Assembly (NCBI RefSeq): GCF_004006295.1
Contig: NZ_CP026095.1
Coordinates: forward strand, 1,970,001 to 2,034,000
Source of the DNA: Peribacillus asahii
GTDB taxonomy: Bacteria; Bacillota; Bacilli; Bacillales; DSM-1321
Length of the DNA: 64,000 bases
Reading direction: 5' to 3'
The notes below the pieces were generated by a model that did not search any database, was not told where the DNA came from, and was given only the letters and a program-made list of their open reading frames with translations. Within the stretch, counting starts at the first letter, position 1. Every line of letters starts with the position of its first letter. Below, piece by piece: positions 61,806 to 64,000 of the stretch. The position numbers and the translations under genes were made by a program.

Positions 61806-62324
61806 ATGATGAGTACAGAGCAACATAAGAAAGAAGCACTTAAAAAGGTAAATTGCAAAGTGATTACAGTCAGTGATACACATACAAAAGAGACAGATAA
61901 AAGTGGGAGTTTGATGATAAAAATGTTAAAAGAAAGCTCCCATTCTATACATGATTATGAAATTGTGACCGATGATTATGAGGTAATCAAGGCAGCCATA
62001 AAAAAGGGATGTCTGGATAAAGAGATTGATGTTGTGTTACTAAATGGTGGAACAGGTATTGCAAGCCGTGATGTTACAGTGGAAGTGGTTCAAGAGTTAT
62101 TGGAAAAAGAACTAACAGGATTCGGTGAGATTTTTCGTATGCTTAGTTATTTAGAGGATATTGGTTCTGCAGCAATTTTAAGCAGAGCGATTGCCGGTGT
62201 CGCTTATGGGACAGCCATTTTTTCTACGCCGGGGTCTAGTGGGGCGGTCAAACTAGCTATGGAAAAGCTCATTATTCCAGAAATAACCCATGTAGTAAGA
62301 GAAATACGAAAAGATCTTAATTAG
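61806..62324 (+). CDS. MoaB/Mog-like molybdopterin-binding-fold protein
   Basis: About 172 residues from the ATG at 61806, behind AAGAGAGAAG; a start at 61770 is less well placed. CKVITVSDTHTKETDKSG, LLNGGTGIASRDVTVEVV and FSTPGSSGAVKLAME are MoaB marks. Normal MoaB/MogA acts in molybdenum cofactor synthesis. Here it ends a Zur-type operon with a COG0523 GTPase, with no other moa genes near. It may be a low-zinc stand-in or have another nucleotide-transfer role; this is open. Confidence 0.85.
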   Translation: MMSTEQHKKEALKKVNCKVITVSDTHTKETDKSGSLMIKMLKESSHSIHDYEIVTDDYEVIKAAIKKGCLDKEIDVVLLNGGTGIASRDVTVEVVQELLEKELTGFGEIFRMLSYLEDIGSAAILSRAIAGVAYGTAIFSTPGSSGAVKLAMEKLIIPEITHVVREIRKDLN

Positions 62325-62342
62325 AGGTAGAGGATTTTAAAT

Positions 62343-62615
62343 TTAACTAATTATTTTCAGAGACATGAAAATCGGTAACCCCTCTAAATCTGTAGCTTGA
62401 GATGAAGCTCCATTTCTAAAATTGACCCTAAAGTTACGGTCAACATGGATAGCAGTTCCCTTGTGAAGAAGAAAATGGCCTAACTCATGTGCTATTGTAA
62501 AGCGTTGTCTCTGACGTGAATGATTTTTGTTAACACTGATACAAATTAAGGATTTTTCAGATATCTTTTCGAAGAATAATCGTCCTGTTCAACAACTAAA
62601 CGAACATCAAGTGAT
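62343..62615 (-). pseudogene. ImmA/IrrE-family metallopeptidase remnant
   Basis: On the minus strand RQRFTIAHELGHFLLHKGT carries the HEXXH zinc motif of ImmA/IrrE peptidases, followed by AIHVDRNFRVNFRNGASSQA and a stop at 62343. Upstream the family text goes on in two frames (LVVEQDDYSS in one, FFEKISEKSLICISVNK in the other) and then is lost. So it is frameshifted and lacks its 5' end. Such peptidases free phage or ICE repressors. Confidence 0.8.
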
Positions 62616-62739
62616 CACTAACTAATTATGAGTTTTCTCACTTAGATCAATAATCTTATGCATCAGGAACAACTATACATACCGATACTGGCTACATAAG
62701 CCGTTAGTGAATATAGAAATTAATTTAAAAGTGAGAAGG

Positions 62740-62770
62740 AAGCCCTCAATCTGTGGATTGAGGGCTTTTC
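62740..62770 (+). terminator. Hairpin downstream of the ImmA remnant
   Basis: AAGCCCTCAAT pairs with ATTGAGGGCTT and runs into TTTC. It is an orphan terminator; the MoaB-like gene ends 410 bases before it. Apart from the ImmA remnant, 62325-62958 holds no gene. Confidence 0.75.
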
Positions 62771-62958
62771 ATAATAGCAATAGATAAGTAGTTCTACACA
62801 TCAGATTATGAAGATTTTTACTATTTTCTTACTTGACTATTTCGAAAAATCCCCAAAAAAAGTGAACAAAAACACTCATTATTTTTTTATGGTCTAATAA
62901 ACTCTAATATTTAATATTAATGTGCATTCATTTCTTCTGCAATTTCTTCTCCACTTAG

Positions 62959-63669
62959 ATTAGAAAAATAATAAGTTGGCCAATTGATTTAATACAGTCA
63001 GGAGATCACTTAAAGCCTTCTAGTTTAGGACATAGGGTTCGTTGTGTTAAATCACTATTTAGATGGTCACATGAAGAGGGATATATTCTAAAAAATCCTG
63101 CTGCTAAATTGAAAGAGCCGAAATTAGGTAAAAGAATTCCTAAGTTTCTCACAGAATTAGAGATTGAACATCTAAGGGAAGCTTGCCAAACAACGATGGA
63201 AAATGCACTATTTGAGTTTATGTATTCAACCGGCTGCCGTATTGGTGAAGTTGTAAAGTTAAATCGCGAAGATATTGATTTTCAATCGAATTCAGTCATT
63301 GTACAAGGGAAAGGTGATAAAGAAAGGGAAGTTTACTTTAATACCCGCTGCTCCATTTGGTTAAAAAGATATTTAGATGAACAGGAGGATGAGGATTCTT
63401 GTTTGTTTATTACGGACAGAAGACCGAAAAGACGTATGAGCATCGATAATCTAAGATATATTATCAAACGCATATCAAACCGAGCTGGAATAAAAAAGAG
63501 TATACATCCCCATCAACTGCGCCATAGCTATGCAACGCATATGATTAATAACGGTGCGCCAATTGATGTCATCCAAAGTTTACTTGGGCATGAAAAGAGT
63601 GAGACTACAAAGATATATGCTCAGCTAAGCGGAAAACTAAGACAGGATTATTACAGTAAATACTTTTGA
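62959..63669 (+). pseudogene. Tyrosine recombinase (XerC/D-like) lacking its N-terminus
   Basis: The catalytic domain is whole: Arg in STGCRIGEVVKL, Lys in VQGKGDKEREVYF, HQLRHSYATHMI, the second His in LLGHEKSET and the Tyr in TKIYAQLSG. Upstream, similarity to the core-binding domain goes on (DLIQSGDHLKPSSLGHRVR, then LFRWSHEEGYILKNPAAKL) to a stop at 62956-62958, but no start codon with a ribosome site is found; the first TTG is at 63109. So the first 40-50 residues of the usual ~300 are missing. Likely a remnant integrase of a mobile element; phage-type or Tn554-like origin cannot be told apart. Confidence 0.8.
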
Positions 63670-63692
63670 AATTAAAAAACTGTTAGTGATTT

Positions 63693-63723
63693 AAGACACC
63701 CATGTAAAAGTGCGTGTCTTTCT
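63693..63723 (+). terminator. Terminator after the recombinase
   Basis: AAGACAC pairs with GTGTCTT and is followed by TCTG; a short stem. Confidence 0.55.
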
Positions 63724-63802
63724 GTTATAGGGCCAGATTGTTGAACAAAACCTTTAAAGAAAATTGGATATCCATACTAAAATATAGATGAAAATGTGAA
63801 GG

Positions 63803-63840
63803 CTTGTACTTAAACTAAATGGCAGTTTAAGTAGAAAATG
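63803..63840 (+). repeat. Dispersed intergenic repeat, copy 7
   Basis: CTTGTACTTAAACTAAATGG then CAGTTTAAGTAGAAAATG, same family and orientation as the copies at 46.5-50.4 kb. From 63725 to the window end no gene is seen. Confidence 0.58.
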
Positions 63841-64000
63841 AGCTTTTAACATTTATTTTACATTCTAAAAAACCTTGAATGTTTGTTATTACCTAGTTTC
63901 CGAAAACTATCTACATAATTGCCAGAAGGTGTGCTAGAAAGTTACCCATATGATTACGCTAAACCATTTTGATGGCATCGCTGAAAGTAAATATTATGAG

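Overview
The window is about 64 kb of a low-GC, Gram-positive chromosome. Strong purine-rich ribosome binding sites, TPP and cobalamin riboswitches, Zur-type operators, an LXG toxin locus and lipoprotein signals all point to a Bacillaceae bacterium (Bacillus in the wide sense). The species cannot be named from the sequence alone. No rRNA, tRNA or CRISPR array was seen, and no intact transposase.

Layout. (1) 1-6.5 kb: the end of a SARP/BTAD-type activator gene, then a LIV-type ABC transporter (binding lipoprotein, two ATPases, two permeases), a 59-residue protein and an alpha/beta hydrolase. (2) 6.5-8.6 kb: TPP riboswitch and thiC. (3) 8.8-12.7 kb: LXG polymorphic toxin locus with two small helical partners, a toxin with a glycine-rich hydrophobic C-terminus, a DUF4176-like partner and two tandem paralogous membrane proteins that look like immunity proteins. 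(4) 12.7-20.6 kb, minus strand: 2-aminoethylphosphonate uptake and degradation operon. (5) 20.8-24.8 kb: PCYCGC lipoprotein, an MFS exporter behind an attenuator-like leader, a cobalamin riboswitch with bluB, and a frameshifted DUF421 gene. (6) 24.9-32.6 kb: fatty-acid beta-oxidation cluster, a ThDP-dependent enzyme and a fumarylacetoacetase-family enzyme. (7) 32.7-40.2 kb: secreted phosphodiester glycosidase, a three-component cell-envelope glycosylation module (GT2, GtrA, YfhO) and an HtrA-like membrane protease. (8) 40.8-46.3 kb: a sigma-54 activator, a sigma-54 promoter, an acyl-CoA synthetase, a CoA-transferase remnant and an aromatic-acid-type MFS carrier. (9) 46.3-51.5 kb: a sparse, eroded region with small genes, gene remnants and a dispersed intergenic repeat. 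(10) 51.5-62.3 kb: a zinc-starvation island. (11) 62.3-64 kb: remnants of an ImmA/IrrE peptidase and a tyrosine recombinase that suggest a decayed mobile element.

The most coherent system is the zinc island. Six Zur-box-like sites (core TCGTAAT-n-ATTACGA) lie before a ZnuA-type zinc-binding lipoprotein, a divergent permease/TIGR03943 pair, an FAD oxidoreductase, a ZagA-like COG0523 GTPase, zinc-ligand-free paralogues of ribosomal proteins L33 and S14, and an operon of a thioredoxin-like [2Fe-2S] protein, a second COG0523 GTPase and a MoaB-like protein. Together they look like a programme of zinc capture, zinc delivery and replacement of zinc-requiring ribosomal parts. Several members (FAD enzyme, [2Fe-2S] protein, MoaB paralogue, 117-residue protein) have no clear zinc role and are the best candidates for new biology. 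Next most interesting are the LXG toxin with duplicated candidate immunity genes, the unidentified leader before the MFS gene, and the SARP-type direct repeats before the LIV operon.
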